Source: an uncultured Rhodospirillaceae bacterium (GTDB taxonomy: Bacteria > Pseudomonadota > Alphaproteobacteria > Dongiales > Dongiaceae). From it: DNA of 55,279 nt. The notes under the pieces were generated by a model. That model was not told where the DNA came from. It ran no database searches and saw only the letters and a list, made by a program, of their open reading frames with translations. The position numbers and the translations under genes were made by a program. Positions 7,342-16,248 of this stretch are shown here, piece by piece. The DNA is taken from NCBI GenBank assembly GCA_902826565.1, contig CADEFF010000022.1, positions 1-55,279 of the forward strand. Reading direction: 5' to 3'. Within the stretch, counting starts at the first letter, position 1, and each line of letters starts with the position of its first letter.

Positions 7342-8477
7342 ACGGCCTCCAGGATCGTGGTGATACCCTGGCCGCCGCCGATGCATTGCGTCGAGAGCGC
7401 GAGGCCCTTGCCCTCGCGCTGCATGATCTGCGCCGCCTTGCCGGTGATCCGGGCGCCGGTGGCGCCGAGCGGATGGCCGAGCGCGATGGCGCCGCCATCG
7501 ATGTTGGTCTTTTCGAGATCGAGCTTCAGCTCGTCGGCGCAGGCGAGGGCCTGCACCGCGAAGGCCTCGTTGAGCTCGATCACGTCGATGTCCCCGACCG
7601 CGAGCCCCGCCCGCTTCAGCGCCTTGTTGGTGGCGGCGACCGGGCCGATTCCCATGATCTCGGGCGCGCAGCCGGCGACCGCGACGCTGCGGATGCGGGC
7701 GAGCGGCTTCAGGCCGTGCGCCTTGGCATAGTCCTCGGAGACGACGAGCACGGCCGAGGCGCCGTCGGTCAGGGGCGAGGAGGTGCCGGCCGTCACGGTT
7801 CCGGTCGCCTCGAAGGCGGGCTTCAGGCCGGCCAGCCCCTCGAGCGTCGTCTCGGGCCGGAGGCAGCCATCCTTCGCGACGCGTTCGTTGCCCTTGCCGA
7901 CCGGCACGATCTCGCCCTCGAGCCTGCCCTCGGCCTGGGCCTTGGCGGCGCGCTGCTGGCTCGCGAGTGCGAACGCCTCCTGGCGCTGCCGCGAGATCTT
8001 GTATTTGCGGGCGAGATTCTCGGCCGTGATGCCCATCGCCATGTAGGCGCCCGGCACCCGGGCGTCGAGCTCGGGATGCGGCATCGGGTTGAAGCCCAGC
8101 ATCGGCACGCGGCTCATCGATTCGATGCCGGCGCAGATGAAGACGTCGCCGGCGCCGATCGCGATCGCGCCCGCCGCATTGTGGATGCCCTGCATGGAGG
8201 AGCCGCAGAAGCGGTTGACCGTCGCGCCCGCGACGCTCTGCGGCAATCCCGCCAGCAGCACGACGAGCCGCGCGATGTTGAGGCCCTGCTCGCCTTCGGG
8301 GAAGGCGCAGCCCATCTGCAGATCCTCGATATCGGCGGGCGGCACGCCGGTCTTCTCCACCAGCCCCTTCACCGCCTCCGCCGCGAGGTCGTCGGGACGC
8401 ATCCGCACGAGCGCGCCCTTGTGGGCGAAATGGAACGGGGTGCGGGCATAGCCCGCGATCACGGCGCGGCGGCTCAT
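7338..8477 (-). CDS. fadA: Acetyl-CoA C-acyltransferase (thiolase)
   Basis: A 379-residue thiolase that cleaves 3-ketoacyl-CoA to acetyl-CoA and a shortened acyl-CoA, the last step of the beta-oxidation cycle. The nucleophile is Cys91 in VNRFCGSSMQ. The C-terminal half carries NEAFAVQ, GGAIALGHPLGATGAR (active-site His) and the second catalytic Cys in CIGGGQG. ATG 8477 follows an AGGAGA ribosome site. It overlaps the ligase gene upstream and the FadN-like gene downstream by ATGA at both ends, which makes the ligase-thiolase-dehydrogenase trio a tight operon. The ~380-residue length is typical. The operon partner supports a degradative rather than biosynthetic (PhaA-like) role, but chain-length preference is not visible. 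Confidence 0.92.
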   Translation of the reverse strand: MSRRAVIAGYARTPFHFAHKGALVRMRPDDLAAEAVKGLVEKTGVPPADIEDLQMGCAFPEGEQGLNIARLVVLLAGLPQSVAGATVNRFCGSSMQGIHNAAGAIAIGAGDVFICAGIESMSRVPMLGFNPMPHPELDARVPGAYMAMGITAENLARKYKISRQRQEAFALASQQRAAKAQAEGRLEGEIVPVGKGNERVAKDGCLRPETTLEGLAGLKPAFEATGTVTAGTSSPLTDGASAVLVVSEDYAKAHGLKPLARIRSVAVAGCAPEIMGIGPVAATNKALKRAGLAVGDIDVIELNEAFAVQALACADELKLDLEKTNIDGGAIALGHPLGATGARITGKAAQIMQREGKGLALSTQCIGGGQGITTILEAV

Positions 8478-10168
8478 GGCGTTCTCCTTTCGGGCGTCGC
8501 ATCGACGACGAGAAGCTTCTTGTCGATCTTGCCGATGGCGGTCTTCGGCAGGGAGGCGGGGAAGGCGTAGATCTTCGGCAGCTCGATCGGCGACAGCTTG
8601 TCCTTGAGATAATCCGCGAGCAGCGCTTCGTCCAGATTGCGGCCGGGCTTCGCCACCACGAAGGCCTTCACCGTCTGCCCGCGATAGGGGTCGGGGACGC
8701 CGATCACCGCGCAATCGGCCACGTCCGGATGCTTGTAAAGCGCCTCCTCGACGAGGCGCGGATAGATCTTGTAGCCGCCGGCATTGATCATGTCCTTGAG
8801 ACGGTCGGTGACGAAGCAGAACCCGTCCGGATCGATATAGCCGATGTCGCCGGTGCGGAAGGCGCCGTCGATGAAGGCCGCCGCCGTCTCCTCCGGCCGC
8901 TTCCAGTAGCCCTTCATCACCTGGGGCCCGCGAACGCAGATCTCGCCATGCTCGCCCAGCGGCAACAGCCCGTGCGGTTCGTCGGTGCCGCGGATCTCGA
9001 CCGTGGTGCCCGGATAGGGCAAGCCGATCGAGCCCGGCCGCGCGGGCCCGTGCGGCAGGTTGCAGCAGACGACCGGGGAGCATTCCGAAAGCCCGTAGCC
9101 TTCGACCAGCTTGGCGCCGCTCAGCGTCTCGAACCGCTTCGCGAGCTCGGCCGGCAGGGGCGCGCCGCCCGAGATGCAGAAGACGAGCGAGGAGAGGTCG
9201 TACTCGCCGATCTTCGGATGGTTGAGGATCGCGTTGAAGAGCGTCGGCACGCCGGCGAAGCCGGTCGGCTCGCAGCGCCTGATCGTCTTGAGGAGGCCTT
9301 TGAGATCGAAGCGCGGCAGCAGGATCATGGTGGCGCCGGCCGTCAGGCTCCAGTTCATCACCGTCGTCATGGCGAAGACATGGAAGAGCGGCAGCACGCC
9401 CAGCATCTTCTCCTGGCGCGTCTCGTCGCGCGGGAACCAGAGCGCGCACTGGCGCGCATTGATATAGACATTGGCATGGGTCAGCATCGCGCCCTTCGGC
9501 CGGCCCGTGGTGCCGCCGGTATATTGCAGCAAGGCGAGAGCCGAGCGCGGATCGATCGCGGCCGGGGTGAAGTTGCCGGCATTATGGGTGAGCGCCTCGA
9601 ACGACACATGCCGGTCGTCCTTCGGAACGGCGGCGAGCTCGCGCCGCATGGCGATGGCGAAGAACCAGCGCTTCGGCGCCGGCAGCGCATCCGCCATGGA
9701 GCAGACGATGAGCCTCTTCAGGGGCGAGTTGCCGAGCAGCGGCAGCAGCTTGTCGTAGAGGCTGCGGAGATCGAGCGTCGCCATGATCTCCGTCTCGGAA
9801 TCCTCGACCTGGCGGCGCAGCTCCTCCGGCGCATAGAGCGGATTGAAATTGACGACGGTGCCGCCCGCCTTCAGCACGGCGTAGTAGAGCACCACGAAAT
9901 AGGGGCAGTTCGGCAGGAAGAGCCCGACCTTGGTGCCGGGCCGGAGTCCGCCCTCGACGAGCCCGCGCGCCGCGCGATCCACGAGCCGGCCGAGCTCGCG
10001 ATAGGTGGTGCGATGGCCGAGGAAATCGATCGCGATGAGATCGGGGAAGCGCCCGACCGCCTCGTCCATCAGGCGCCAGAGCGGCTGCGGCTCGATCGCG
10101 CTGTTCCAGGCGACCCCTTCCGGATAGCTCCGGAGCCAGGGAAGGACGCTCTTGTCGGAACTGGTCAC
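8474..10168 (-). CDS. fadD: Long-chain acyl-CoA synthetase (AMP-forming)
   Basis: A 564-residue adenylate-forming ligase that activates a fatty acid to its CoA thioester with ATP. The AMP-binding P-loop-like motif YTGGTTGRPKGAMLTH is at 216-231, followed by YGLSECSPVV and the hinge/core block FRTGDIGYIDPDGF, then DRLKDMINAGGYKIYP and the C-terminal lysine region KTAIGKIDKK. GTG 10168 is preferred because family members begin just before WLRSYPxGV; an in-frame ATG at 10234 would add 22 Arg/Cys-rich residues without homology signal. The ribosome site is weak for either. Its stop overlaps the thiolase start (ATGA), so it is the first gene of the fad operon. Confidence 0.88.
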   Translation of the reverse strand: MTSSDKSVLPWLRSYPEGVAWNSAIEPQPLWRLMDEAVGRFPDLIAIDFLGHRTTYRELGRLVDRAARGLVEGGLRPGTKVGLFLPNCPYFVVLYYAVLKAGGTVVNFNPLYAPEELRRQVEDSETEIMATLDLRSLYDKLLPLLGNSPLKRLIVCSMADALPAPKRWFFAIAMRRELAAVPKDDRHVSFEALTHNAGNFTPAAIDPRSALALLQYTGGTTGRPKGAMLTHANVYINARQCALWFPRDETRQEKMLGVLPLFHVFAMTTVMNWSLTAGATMILLPRFDLKGLLKTIRRCEPTGFAGVPTLFNAILNHPKIGEYDLSSLVFCISGGAPLPAELAKRFETLSGAKLVEGYGLSECSPVVCCNLPHGPARPGSIGLPYPGTTVEIRGTDEPHGLLPLGEHGEICVRGPQVMKGYWKRPEETAAAFIDGAFRTGDIGYIDPDGFCFVTDRLKDMINAGGYKIYPRLVEEALYKHPDVADCAVIGVPDPYRGQTVKAFVVAKPGRNLDEALLADYLKDKLSPIELPKIYAFPASLPKTAIGKIDKKLLVVDATPERRTP

Positions 10169-10295
10169 ATTCAAGGCGGGAAACCCTCGGAAGGCGCGCG
10201 CGGGGCAGCAGGATAGTCTAGCACCGATCCGCAAGTCCGGCCCGCAGCGGCTTTGCCGGTGGCGGGGGAGGCGCTTCGTCGCAGGAAATCCGCCG

Positions 10296-11078
10296 TCAGC
10301 GCCGTGTCCGGCGCTTCATCGCAGCGGCCGCACCCCTGAGGAAGAGCTGCCGCGGCAGCAGGCGGGCGGCCAGAACGGATAGGCGGTTCAGCGTGCCCAC
10401 GACAAGATGCGGCTTGCGGCCGAGCGTCGCTAGCGCCGCCGCGGCGACCGCGTCGGCGCTGTGGCCCGGACCGGGAGCGCCGCCGGCGAAACGGGCGCGT
10501 TCGAAGAAGCCGGTCCGGGTCACGCCCGGACAGAGCGTCAGGATATCGGCCGGCGATTTGCGCAGCTCGACCGCAAGCGCGTCGCTCCAGCTTGCGAGGA
10601 ACGCCTTGGTCGCGGCGTAGGTGGCGAGATAGGGCATGGGGAAATGTCCGACCATGCTCGCGACATTGATCAGCCCGCAGCGGCGTCCGGTTTCGCGGGC
10701 GCGCTCGATCATGCCCGGCAGCAGGGCCTCGGCGAGCGCTACCGGCGCCTGCACGTTGACCTCGATCATCGCGCGGTCCTCAGCCTTGGCCTCGGCGAGC
10801 GCCGGCCCCTGGCGGCCGAAGCCCGCATTGTTGATCAAGAGGTCGATCGGCGCGCCGGCAAGCCAGGCGACGAGCTTCGCCTGGTCGGCAGGCAAGGCGA
10901 GATCGGCGCCGAGCGTCGCCACCGGTCGCCCCGCTGCGCCGAGCTCGGCCGCGAGCATCGCCAGGCGGGCCTCGTTGCGGCCGGTGAGCCAGAGCGCGGT
11001 CGTCGGCGGCAGCGCGTGCGCGAAGGCCTCGCCGATGCCGCTGGTGGCGCCGGTGATCAGGGCCGCCCGGAATGCCAT
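10296..11078 (-). CDS. Short-chain dehydrogenase/reductase
   Basis: A 260-residue classical SDR. The nucleotide-binding motif TGATSGIGEA is at 9-18, NNAG at 83-86, and the catalytic Ser141, Tyr154 and Lys158 appear in NVASMVGHF and YAATK. The tail is basic (AMKRRTRR). It resembles the group of SDRs often named after DltE-like or YdfG-like oxidoreductases. Substrate and cofactor preference cannot be read; the residue after LTGR is Asn, so NADPH use is possible. ATG 11078 was chosen because the Rossmann fold starts directly after it; an upstream in-frame ATG would read through repeat DNA. It shares its upstream region with divergent pgk and is separated from fadD by 127 bases. Confidence 0.85.
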   Translation of the reverse strand: MAFRAALITGATSGIGEAFAHALPPTTALWLTGRNEARLAMLAAELGAAGRPVATLGADLALPADQAKLVAWLAGAPIDLLINNAGFGRQGPALAEAKAEDRAMIEVNVQAPVALAEALLPGMIERARETGRRCGLINVASMVGHFPMPYLATYAATKAFLASWSDALAVELRKSPADILTLCPGVTRTGFFERARFAGGAPGPGHSADAVAAAALATLGRKPHLVVGTLNRLSVLAARLLPRQLFLRGAAAAMKRRTRR

Positions 11079-11124
11079 GCTCCGCTCCCCAAAAACTGCC
11101 GCCCTGTCCCGCCGACGAAACACG

Positions 11125-11156
11125 CCCGCATGACGTTGACCCCGCATGACGTTGAC
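11125..11156. repeat. Two exact tandem copies of a 16-bp sequence upstream of pgk
   Basis: CCCGCATGACGTTGAC occurs twice head-to-tail (11125-11140 and 11141-11156) with no mismatch. The second copy provides the TTGAC of the candidate pgk -35 box, and CCCCGCAT (11140-11147) is mirrored by ATGCGGGG (11178-11185) around that promoter. The spacing suits an operator or a duplicated promoter element. Confidence 0.75.
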
Positions 11157-11179
11157 ATCGTGCCGGGCATGCCGATGAT
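11152..11179 (+). promoter_or_regulatory. Candidate pgk promoter
   Basis: TTGACA (11152-11157), a perfect -35 box, is followed after 16 bp by GATGAT (11174-11179), a four-of-six match to the -10 consensus. It lies 35 bases upstream of the pgk ATG and between the arms of an 8-bp inverted repeat. Sequence match only. Confidence 0.45.
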
Positions 11180-11213
11180 GCGGGGCCATTCTGCCTGAGC
11201 CGACGGGAGTGAG

Positions 11214-12422
11214 ATGCCATCTTTCCGCACGCTTGACCAGCTAGACGTCGCCGGCCGGCGCGTCCTTCTCCGCCTCGACCTCAACGTGCCGATGAAGGAC
11301 GGGCGGGTCGCCGATCCGACCCGCATCGACCGTTCCGCGGCGACCGTGCAGGCGCTGCTCGATCGCGACGCCAAGGTGGTCATCCTCTCGCATTTCGGCC
11401 GTCCCGACGGAAAGACCGTGCCCGCCATGTCGCTGCAGCCGATCGCGGAGGCGCTGGGCGTCTCGCTCGGCGGGCGCAAGGTCGGGTTCGCGGCGGACTG
11501 CATCGGGCCGGTCGCCGGGAAGGCGGTGGCCGCGCTCAAGCCCGGGGAGGCGCTGCTGCTCGAGAATGTGCGCTTTCATGCGGGCGAGGAGAAGAACGAG
11601 CCCGGCTTCGCCGCCGCGCTGGCGAAGCTCGGCGACCTTTATGTGAACGATGCCTTCTCCTGCGCGCACAGGGCCCATGCCTCGACGGAGGCGCTGGCGC
11701 GGCTGCTGCCGGCGGCGGCCGGGCTCCTGATGCAGGCCGAGCTCGAGCATCTCGCCATGGCGCTCGAATCGCCGCAGCGTCCGGTCTGCGCCATTGTCGG
11801 CGGCGCCAAGATCTCGACCAAGCTCGAGCTGCTCGGCAACCTCGTCGACCGGATGGATATGCTGGTGATTGGCGGCGGCATGGCCAATACCTTCCTCGCC
11901 GCGGTCGGTCAGGAGATCGGCCGCTCCCTCGCCGAGCGCGACATGGCGGAGACGGCGCGCACCATTCTCGAACGCGCCAAGGCCGCCGGCTGCGACGTGG
12001 TGCTGCCGGAGGATGCGGTGGTCGCGCCGGCGCTCGAAAGGGACGTCGCGACCGCGACCGTCGATCTCGGCGCGATTCCCGCCGGCCAGATGATCCTCGA
12101 TGTCGGGCCGAAGACCGTCGCGACGATCCTGCGCCGGCTGGAAAGCTGCCGGACGCTCGTTTGGAACGGTCCGCTCGGCGCCTTCGAGACGCCGCCCTTC
12201 GATCGCGCGACGCTCGAGGTTGCCACCACCGTCGCCCGGCTCACCCGCGAAGGCCGGCTCGTCAGCGTGGCGGGCGGCGGCGACACGGTCGCGGCGCTTG
12301 CGGCGGCCGGCGTCGCCAATGCGCTCACCTACGTCTCGACCGCGGGCGGCGCCTTTCTCGAGTGGCTGGAAGGCAGGACCCTGCCCGGCGTGAAGGCGCT
12401 CGAAGAGGCCGCCGGACGTTAG
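11214..12422 (+). CDS. pgk: Phosphoglycerate kinase
   Basis: A 402-residue glycolytic/Calvin-cycle enzyme that transfers phosphate between 1,3-bisphosphoglycerate and ADP in the cytoplasm. Visible family hallmarks are the N-domain [15 protein letters not shown], the substrate-binding [36 protein letters not shown], the hinge [17 protein letters not shown], and in the nucleotide domain [10 protein letters not shown] and [12 protein letters not shown]. The length is normal. GGGAG lies 8 bases before ATG 11214. It stands alone: gap and fba are not adjacent, although in many alphaproteobacteria gap-pgk-fba are clustered. The promoter region contains a striking 16-bp tandem repeat. Confidence 0.97.
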   Translation: MPSFRTLDQLDVAGRRVLLRLDLNVPMKDGRVADPTRIDRSAATVQALLDRDAKVVILSHFGRPDGKTVPAMSLQPIAEALGVSLGGRKVGFAADCIGPVAGKAVAALKPGEALLLENVRFHAGEEKNEPGFAAALAKLGDLYVNDAFSCAHRAHASTEALARLLPAAAGLLMQAELEHLAMALESPQRPVCAIVGGAKISTKLELLGNLVDRMDMLVIGGGMANTFLAAVGQEIGRSLAERDMAETARTILERAKAAGCDVVLPEDAVVAPALERDVATATVDLGAIPAGQMILDVGPKTVATILRRLESCRTLVWNGPLGAFETPPFDRATLEVATTVARLTREGRLVSVAGGGDTVAALAAAGVANALTYVSTAGGAFLEWLEGRTLPGVKALEEAAGR

Positions 12423-12547
12423 ACGGAAACGACTGCCCGCCGCAGCCCGATCGCCAGCCGTCCCCGGATTGACGGGAGCGCATGGCTGCCGGTTGCAGCG
12501 GCCTCGTCCGGCAATCTGCTCGCTCTGGTAGCATCATTCAAGGCCCG

Positions 12548-12565
12548 GCGGGGGCGCTTCCCCGC
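12548..12565. promoter_or_regulatory. Leader hairpin before the polyamine-type binding protein
   Basis: GCGGGG (12548-12553) pairs perfectly with CCCCGC (12560-12565) over a 6-nt loop, 49 bases upstream of the ATG at 12615. It may be a pgk terminator, though there is no T-run, or a structure in the downstream gene's leader. Confidence 0.35.
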
Positions 12566-12614
12566 GTCCCTGGCGCCGTGGCCGCGCGCAACGGAAACCA
12601 CCGGGAGAAAGATC

Positions 12615-13748
12615 ATGGCGGAACGGATCAGGGCGGAGCGGGTCAGGGCCGAACTCATGAACGCACATCGCATGGGGCGCCGCGCCTTCGCGCGACATCT
12701 CGCGGCGGCGGGGCTCGCCATCGCGGCCATGCCGGTCCTCGCCCGCAAGGCGGCGGCCGACGAGCAGGCGATCTACTACACCTGGTCCGACTACAACACG
12801 CCCGAATTCTTTCCCGCCTATATCGAGAAATACGGCGCGTCGCCGGATACGCCGATCTTCGGCGACAACGAGGAAGCGCTGCAGAAGCTGCGCAGCGGGT
12901 TCGTCGCCGACGTGACCCATCCCTGCAGCACCATGACGACGCGCTGGCGCGAGGCGGGCCTCCTGGCGCCGATCGATACGGGGCGCCTCGAGAACTGGGC
13001 CGACGTGATCCCGACGCTGCAGACCCTGCCCTCGACCCATGTCGACGGGGCGCAATGGTTCGTTCCCTTCGACTGGGGCCAGACCTCGATCACCTATCGC
13101 ACCGACATCGTCGACTGGCAGGGCCAGGAGGAAAGCTGGAGCCTGCTCTGGGACGAGCGTTACAAGGGCCGGCTCGGCACCATGGCGGCGGCGGAGGATG
13201 CCTGGTGGTGCGCGGCGATCTATGCCGGCATCGACGTGACCCAGCCGATCCAGGTCGAGGATATCGCCAAGGTCCGTCCCCTGCTCGAGAAGCAGAGGCC
13301 GCTCTTGCGCTTCTACTCGGCCGATTCCACGCAGGTCGAGCAGTCGCTGGCCTCCGGCGAGGTGATCGCGGCCATGACCTGGAACCAGTCGCCGCTCACC
13401 CTCACCAACCAGGGCATCCCGGTCAAGTTTGCCAATCCCAAGGAAGGCGCGCTCACCTGGTCCTGCGGCCTCGTGCTGCTGAAGAACGCCCCGCATCCCG
13501 ATCGCGCCTATGCGCTGATCGACAACATGCTGGATCCGCGCGTCGGGCAGTATCTCATCGAGGAATTCGGCTATGGCCATTCGAACGCACGCTCGTTCGA
13601 GAGGGTCGCTGCGGAGGATCTGACGGCGCGCGGCCTCTCGTCGAAGCCGATGGAGATCCTGAGCCGCGGCAAGTTCGCCGGGCCGCAGACGCCCGAGGTC
13701 GATCAGGCGGTCGCCCGCGACTACGAGCAGATCCAGGCCGGGTTCTAG
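12615..13748 (+). CDS. Extracellular solute-binding protein, spermidine/putrescine (PotD) type
   Basis: A 377-residue periplasmic binding protein. After a charged N-tip, GRRAFARHLAAAGLAIAAMPVLA (split by a twin-arginine-like RR) forms an export signal, and the mature part begins near DEQAIYYTWSDYNTPEF. Blocks typical of the PotD/PotF family are FGDNEEALQKLRSGFVADVTHPCS, FVPFDWGQTSITYRTD and MTWNQSPLTL. Family members bind polyamines or related cations and deliver them to an ABC importer. No permease or ATPase gene is nearby, so it is an orphan. ATG 12615 follows GGGAGA 6 bases upstream; a downstream ATG at 12657 would shorten the leader to a more usual size and cannot be excluded. Confidence 0.82.
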   Translation: MAERIRAERVRAELMNAHRMGRRAFARHLAAAGLAIAAMPVLARKAAADEQAIYYTWSDYNTPEFFPAYIEKYGASPDTPIFGDNEEALQKLRSGFVADVTHPCSTMTTRWREAGLLAPIDTGRLENWADVIPTLQTLPSTHVDGAQWFVPFDWGQTSITYRTDIVDWQGQEESWSLLWDERYKGRLGTMAAAEDAWWCAAIYAGIDVTQPIQVEDIAKVRPLLEKQRPLLRFYSADSTQVEQSLASGEVIAAMTWNQSPLTLTNQGIPVKFANPKEGALTWSCGLVLLKNAPHPDRAYALIDNMLDPRVGQYLIEEFGYGHSNARSFERVAAEDLTARGLSSKPMEILSRGKFAGPQTPEVDQAVARDYEQIQAGF

Positions 13749-13756
13749 CGCCGCGT

Positions 13757-14086
13757 CTATTGCCGGAGGAGCGTCAGCGCCACCAGCGCGACGGTGCCCG
13801 CCAGCACGCCCAGTAGGACGTTCTGGCGGGTGAAGAAATAGGCGAGAAACCCGACGCCGGCGGCGCCGAGGCGATCGATCGTCGGCGTCTCGGCGAGCGC
13901 TCCCAGCGGCAGCACCAGCATGCGCGCGATGAGCCCGGCGAGCATCGCGTAGGCGACGGCCGAGATCCACCGGAAGAAGCCGCTCTGCAGATTGACGCGC
14001 GCGCCGAGCGCCACGCCGGTCGCGCGCCAGACATAGGTCACGAGAAAGGCGCCGCCGAGCAGCAGCCAGAGTCCGGGCCCGGTCAT
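13757..14086 (-). CDS. AzlD-family small membrane subunit
   Basis: A 109-residue hydrophobic protein with about four membrane segments and the AzlD-type start GLWLLLGGAFLVTYVWRATGVAL. With AzlC it forms a branched-chain amino-acid (and analogue) exporter. Its ATG overlaps the AzlC stop by 4 bases (14083-14086), the usual paired arrangement. The 3' end converges on the binding-protein gene with only 8 bases between stops. The transported substrate is not determined by sequence. Confidence 0.82.
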   Translation of the reverse strand: MTGPGLWLLLGGAFLVTYVWRATGVALGARVNLQSGFFRWISAVAYAMLAGLIARMLVLPLGALAETPTIDRLGAAGVGFLAYFFTRQNVLLGVLAGTVALVALTLLRQ

Positions 14087-14826
14087 CGGCCGAGCCTCGT
14101 TTCGACGAGGAAGGCGGCCGTGCCGGCGACGAGGCCCGTATAGAGCAGCCCCCAGTCGGGCGCCACGAGATGGAAGAGCGGCCCGGCGACGGCGCCGAAC
14201 CCGAGCGCCAGCGCGCGGTCGCGCCGGCCGAGATCGTTCGAGAAGACGAGGGTGAAATAGAGCGGGTTGATGAAGAGGAGGGCGAGCCCCAGCGCCGGCG
14301 GCAGCAGATAGACCATGTAGTAGCCGACCGTCGTCGCCGTCATGGCGCTGAGCCAGAGCGTCAGCACGAAGCCGAAGAAATAGGGCAGGCGCTGCTCGAC
14401 GGGGAGGATGGGGCAGCGCTGCATCGCGGTCGCCCAGCCGGTAATGGCGATGAAATGCGCCGCGAGATAATAGCGCCAGGCGGGCGTGCCCTCATGCCGC
14501 AGGAACGGCATCAGCGACAGCGTCATCGGCAGGAGCCGCATCCCGCTGAGCCAGACGGCGAGCAGGATCGCCGCGGCGCCCGCCCCGACGGCGTAGAGTT
14601 CGATCAGGGCGATCTGGCCGGGGAGCGCCCAGCCCGTCGTGGTCGAGGCGAGGCTGAGGCCGAGCGACCAGTCGGCCTGGCGGCAGAGCGACCCGAAGCC
14701 GAGAAAGCTCGCGCCGAGCGCGATCGCCGGCATGGATGCCGATTCGCGAACGCCGCCCTCGAAGGCGGCGCGGGGATCGGCGAAACGTTCCGGAAGGTTG
14801 GGATTGCTCGCGGACATCGTTACCAT
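14083..14826 (-). CDS. AzlC-family membrane transporter
   Basis: A 247-residue inner-membrane protein with several hydrophobic helices. The family block AFEGGVRESASMPAIALGAS is followed by SLASTTTGWALPGQIALIELYAVG and ISGMRLLPM-like WLSGMRLLPMTLSL, both characteristic of AzlC. The AzlC/AzlD pair exports branched-chain amino acids in characterised members. ATG 14826 is used; ATG 14817 in the same frame is an alternative. Its start lies only 32 bases from the divergent start of the sorbosone dehydrogenase gene, so the promoters of both must extend into each other's coding DNA. Confidence 0.85.
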   Translation of the reverse strand: MVTMSASNPNLPERFADPRAAFEGGVRESASMPAIALGASFLGFGSLCRQADWSLGLSLASTTTGWALPGQIALIELYAVGAGAAAILLAVWLSGMRLLPMTLSLMPFLRHEGTPAWRYYLAAHFIAITGWATAMQRCPILPVEQRLPYFFGFVLTLWLSAMTATTVGYYMVYLLPPALGLALLFINPLYFTLVFSNDLGRRDRALALGFGAVAGPLFHLVAPDWGLLYTGLVAGTAAFLVETRLGR

Positions 14827-14858
14827 GGCCCGCGCGGACCTTAGCGAGGAAACCTCCG

Positions 14859-16112
14859 ATGCGCCACGGCGCGACGATCCTGCTTTCCCTGGCCATGCTG
14901 CTCGCGGCCCTGACCTTGGACGGCGATTCGCCGGCTGCCCAGACCGAGGCGCCGCCCGAGCAGATCCCGGGCACCCGCATCCAGGTTCGCGCCGACGGGC
15001 TGCCGCCCCCTTTTGCGACGCCTTCCGTGCAGAACCGGTCGAAGCAGTTCGCCGTGCCGCTGGTGCCGCCCTTCCGCACGCCGCCGGGATTCTCGGTCAA
15101 TCTCTTCGCCGGCGACCTGACCCATGCGCGCGCGCTCCTGGTGGCGTCGAACGGCGACGTGCTGCTGGTCGAATCGAAGCCCGGCTGGATCACCCTGCTG
15201 CGCGATACGGACAATGACGGTGTCGCCGACATGCGCGGCACCTTTATCGAGGGCTTCAAGGGTCCCTTCGGCATCGCCATCCAGGGCGACTACCTCTACA
15301 TCGCCGACACGGTCGCGGTCTGGCAGATCCCCTATCGCGTCGGCGACGACAAGGCGTCGGGCCCGGCGCGCCCGATCACCGCGCGCAACGGGCTCGGCGC
15401 CCCGAAGGGACACTGGACGCGGAGCCTCGTCTTCAGCCCCGACGGCCGCCGCTTCTTCGTCGGCGTCGGCTCGACCGCGAATCTGGTCGAGGACCCGAGC
15501 CCGCATGCCACCATCCAGAGCTTCGGCGCGGACGGCCAGGACCAGAAGGATTTCGCGACGGGGCTGCGCAATCCCGTCGGCATCGCCTTCTATCCCGGCA
15601 CCGACGACCTCTATGCCGTGGTCAACGAGCGCGACAATATGGGCGACGGGCTGGTGCCGGATTTTCTGACCCGGGTCGAGCCGGGCGGCTTCTATGGCTG
15701 GCCCTACAGCTATATCGGCAAGAACCCGCAGCCGAAGCTCGCCGGTCCGGCGGACCTCGTCGCCCGTGCGATCGTGCCGGATGTCCTGTTCCGCGCCCAT
15801 TCGGCCCCGCTCGGTCTCGTCTTCTACGAGGGGCGGCAGTTCCCGGAGCAGTATCGCGGCGACGCCTTCGTCGCGCTGCACGGCTCCTGGAACAGCGCGA
15901 AACCGACCGGCTACATGGTGGCGCGCGTGCCCTTCAAGGACGGCAAGCCGCAGGGCTACTACGAATCCTTCCTGACCGGCTTCTGGATGGGCGGCACCGA
16001 GCGGGCCTATGTGTTCGGCCGCCCGGCCGGCCTCGCCGTCGCGAAGGACGGCGCGCTGCTGGTGGCGGATGACGGCGCCAACATGATCTGGCGGGTGAGC
16101 TACGGCGAATAG
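14859..16112 (+). CDS. PQQ-dependent sugar (sorbosone-type) dehydrogenase, periplasmic
   Basis: A 417-residue secreted beta-propeller. A signal peptide (ATILLSLAMLLAALTL, cleavage near AAQ) is followed by six-bladed glucose/sorbosone dehydrogenase repeats: FSVNLFAGDLTHARALL, RDTDNDGVADM, a calcium-type loop, ATGLRNPVGIAFYPGT, YAVVNERDNMGDGLVPD, FYGWPYSYIG and VALHGSWN. Characterised relatives oxidise sugars or aldehydes with pyrroloquinoline quinone and pass electrons to the respiratory chain. No pqq genes are in the window, and in many related proteins PQQ dependence is assumed rather than shown. GAGGAAA lies 7 bases before ATG 14859, which excludes longer upstream starts. Confidence 0.83.
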   Translation: MRHGATILLSLAMLLAALTLDGDSPAAQTEAPPEQIPGTRIQVRADGLPPPFATPSVQNRSKQFAVPLVPPFRTPPGFSVNLFAGDLTHARALLVASNGDVLLVESKPGWITLLRDTDNDGVADMRGTFIEGFKGPFGIAIQGDYLYIADTVAVWQIPYRVGDDKASGPARPITARNGLGAPKGHWTRSLVFSPDGRRFFVGVGSTANLVEDPSPHATIQSFGADGQDQKDFATGLRNPVGIAFYPGTDDLYAVVNERDNMGDGLVPDFLTRVEPGGFYGWPYSYIGKNPQPKLAGPADLVARAIVPDVLFRAHSAPLGLVFYEGRQFPEQYRGDAFVALHGSWNSAKPTGYMVARVPFKDGKPQGYYESFLTGFWMGGTERAYVFGRPAGLAVAKDGALLVADDGANMIWRVSYGE

Positions 16113-16127
16113 GCCGCGCGGGCGACG

Positions 16128-16197
16128 GGGGCTGCACGGAAAGGGGCTGCGCGGGATAGGGGCCACGCGGGGGCCGCACAGGATGGGGCCGCGCGGC
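16128..16197. repeat. Five degenerate G-rich tandem units
   Basis: Units beginning GGGGC follow each other at ~16128, 16143, 16159, 16170 and 16185 (for example ggggctgcacggaaa, ggggctgcgcgggata, ggggccgcacaggat), period 11-16 bp. They fill the gap between the dehydrogenase stop and the Nudix start. The G-runs could form quadruplex-like structure on the plus strand. Confidence 0.55.
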
Positions 16198-16248
16198 CCG
16201 GCGGGGTCCCGGCTTGTCTGCCCGCGGCCGCTCGTCCACTCTGGCGCG

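Noticed and set aside
4906-7731. Very long plus-strand open frame (941 codons) opposite the FadN-like gene
   Set aside because: It is the antisense shadow of a clear beta-oxidation enzyme; its translation is Arg/Ala/His-rich low complexity, as expected of high-GC antisense frames.
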